Shown piece after piece: positions 6,888-8,404 of a stretch of DNA of 8,404 bases. Every line of letters starts with the position of its first letter. Position 1 is the first letter of the stretch. Source of the DNA: CAYFKJ01 sp964528595 (GTDB lineage Bacteria > Pseudomonadota > Alphaproteobacteria > UBA2966). The notes under the pieces were generated by a model. That model was not told where the DNA came from. It worked only from the letters and a program-made list of their open reading frames with translations, and made no database searches. The stretch covers positions 1-8,404 of the forward strand of contig CAZGTM010000106.1 in assembly GCA_964528595.1 (NCBI GenBank), given 5' to 3'. A program made the position numbers and the translations under genes.

Positions 6888-8404
6888 ATGTCTGAACAAG
6901 CAATCATCGAAAAGAACACGGGCGTCTATCTCTGCTCCGGCTGCGGCATCGGTGAGGCCGTTGATATGGCCCAGGTCGAAGGCGTGGCCAACGACGAATT
7001 CAAGGTGCCGCTCTGCAAGTCGCACGACTATCTCTGCGGCGACGAAGGCGTGGCGATGATCCGCGGCGACATCGCCGCCGGCACCGTCAACCAGGTCGTC
7101 GTTGGGGCTTGTTCGCAGCGCGTCAACGCCGACCGCTTCCGTTTTGACGGCAACCACGTCGTGCGCGCCAACCTGCGCGAACAGGTGGCCTGGTGCCACG
7201 AGGACGGCGATGAGGAAACCCAGGCCAAGGCCGACGATTACGTCCGCATGGCGATCACCCAACTCGACAAGTCCGACGCGCCCGAACCGATGACGGAAGG
7301 TGAGTTCTCCAGGACCGTGCTGGTCGTGGGCGGCGGTACGACGGGTCTCAACGCGGCGCGAGAGGCGGCCCGGGCGGGCTACGACGTCGTGCTGGTCGAA
7401 CGCTCCGACAAACTCGGCGGCACCGCAGCCAAGTGGACCAAACGCATGCCGCACAAGCCGCCGTACCGGGGGCTGCAGGACAATGACACGGCCGACCTGA
7501 TCGCCTCGGTCGAGGCCGACGGCAGGATCGACGTGCGCCTCGATGCGCAGGTCACCAAGACCGCCGGCGGGCCCGGCAAGTTCGACGTCGAGATCAGCCA
7601 GGGCGGCACGCCCACAGTTGAGAAAATCGGCGCCATCGTCATGGCGACCGGCTGGCGGCCCTACGATCCGAACAAGCTCGGGCACCTGGGCTACGGCGCT
7701 TCGCCCGATGTGGTGACCAATGTCGAATTGGAAGACATGTTGGCGGACGGCGCAGTCAGCCGTAAATCCGATGGCGCGGCGCCCAAGAACATCGCGTTCA
7801 TCCAGTGCGCCGGCTCGCGCGATCCCGACCATCTGCCGTATTGTTCTTCCGTTTGTTGCGGCGTGACGATCAAGCACGCCCTGCAACTGCGCGAGGCCGA
7901 TCCCGAGACGATGATCTACGTCATCTACGACGAATTGCGCACGCCCGGCACGGCGGAGGAGTTCTACCGCGAGGCCCAGGAAGCCGGCGTCATCTTCATG
8001 AAGGGCAAGGTCAAGGGCGTCGGCGCCGACCTCACCGTTACCGTCGACGACGTGCTGCTGGGCGAGGAAGTGCCGCTGCAGGGCCTCGACATGGTCGTGC
8101 TGGCGACCGGCATGGTGCCCAACGCGACGACAGACGGCACCATCCTGCCAGATCCCGACATCGACCCGTTCTCGGCCTTCCCCGTGGCGGGCGGAGAGGA
8201 AGAGGCCGAGGAGGAAGCCGCCCAGCCCGCCGCGGACGACGAGGAAATCGACCTGCCGGACGAGCTTGAGGCCAACAACTCGATCCTCAATCTGCAATAC
8301 CGCCAGGGCCCTCACGTGCCGAACCTGGCCGACGGCTTTTCCGATTCCCACTATCTCTGCTTCCCCTACGAGACGCGGCGGACGGGCATATACACCTGCG
8401 GTCC
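6888..8404 (+). CDS. qmoB: QmoB, HdrA-like FAD/Fe-S subunit of Qmo (3' end beyond window)
   Basis: Second flavoprotein of the Qmo complex. The frame opens at ATG 6888 and is uninterrupted for 505 codons to the window edge; QmoB proteins are usually over 700 residues, so roughly a third is missing. The N-terminal extension carries cysteines C16-x2-C19, C43, C50 and C75 (YLCSGCG, LCKSHDYLC, GACSQR), an arrangement seen at the start of HdrA/QmoB proteins. The flavin fold begins with VVGGGTTG near 147-153, followed by MATGW at 252-256 and LATGM at 405-409. The HdrA Cys block is C307-x11-C319-x3-C323-C324, almost identical to that in QmoA. An acidic low-complexity loop occupies about 436-461. The C-terminal ferredoxin and MvhD-like regions expected in QmoB would lie beyond the edge. 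The ribosome binding site AGGAG (6873-6877) overlaps the qmoA stop, indicating coupled expression. qmoC or hdrBC-like genes are expected next. Confidence 0.9.
   Translation, partial: MSEQAIIEKNTGVYLCSGCGIGEAVDMAQVEGVANDEFKVPLCKSHDYLCGDEGVAMIRGDIAAGTVNQVVVGACSQRVNADRFRFDGNHVVRANLREQVAWCHEDGDEETQAKADDYVRMAITQLDKSDAPEPMTEGEFSRTVLVVGGGTTGLNAAREAARAGYDVVLVERSDKLGGTAAKWTKRMPHKPPYRGLQDNDTADLIASVEADGRIDVRLDAQVTKTAGGPGKFDVEISQGGTPTVEKIGAIVMATGWRPYDPNKLGHLGYGASPDVVTNVELEDMLADGAVSRKSDGAAPKNIAFIQCAGSRDPDHLPYCSSVCCGVTIKHALQLREADPETMIYVIYDELRTPGTAEEFYREAQEAGVIFMKGKVKGVGADLTVTVDDVLLGEEVPLQGLDMVVLATGMVPNATTDGTILPDPDIDPFSAFPVAGGEEEAEEEAAQPAADDEEIDLPDELEANNSILNLQYRQGPHVPNLADGFSDSHYLCFPYETRRTGIYTCG

Noticed and set aside
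5507..6919. A 470-codon open frame on the minus strand
   Set aside because: It is antisense to qmoA, with low-complexity His/Arg/Asp-rich translation and no family motif; a codon-bias artefact.
6843..8351. A 502-codon open frame on the minus strand
   Set aside because: It lies wholly antisense to qmoB, has the His/Arg/Gly/Val-rich composition typical of reverse frames of GC-rich genes, and has no recognisable domain. The + strand frame carries clear QmoB motifs.

Overview
The window is GC-rich, with G or C favoured at third codon positions. It looks like a chromosomal segment of a proteobacterium, most plausibly an alphaproteobacterium of Rhodospirillales type. That placement is an inference from gene content and codon style; no rRNA or marker gene is present to confirm it. 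Two genes belong to dissimilatory sulfur metabolism: a single-chain ATP sulfurylase (sat), and the start of a qmoAB operon encoding HdrA-like flavoproteins of the quinone-interacting oxidoreductase that partners APS reductase. In an aerobic proteobacterium this pairing most likely runs in the oxidative direction (sulfite to APS to sulfate plus ATP, with electrons passed to quinone). The window contains no aprBA or dsr genes to prove the direction.

Layout from left to right: the C-terminal end of an HD-type metal-dependent protein on + (2-256); sat on - (260-1432), tail to tail with it at 3 bp spacing; a 311-bp divergent intergenic region containing an AT-rich patch with a perfect 6+3+6 inverted repeat; a tight three-gene + operon for a molybdenum hydroxylase of the xanthine oxidase/CO dehydrogenase family, in the order FAD subunit, 2Fe-2S subunit, Mo subunit (1744-5375); a strong intrinsic terminator (5405-5436); a short promoter-bearing leader; qmoA (5582-6874); and qmoB (6888 onward), which runs off the right edge.

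sat and qmoAB would work together with APS reductase encoded elsewhere: Qmo exchanges electrons between APS reductase and the quinone pool, and Sat conserves the APS bond energy as ATP. The molybdenum hydroxylase between them is a complete, separately terminated unit with no known role in sulfur oxidation. Its active-site loop does not match genuine form I CO dehydrogenase, so its substrate is open. The sandwiching of this operon between sat and qmo is the most notable feature of the window. I found no mobile element, CRISPR array, tRNA or rRNA.
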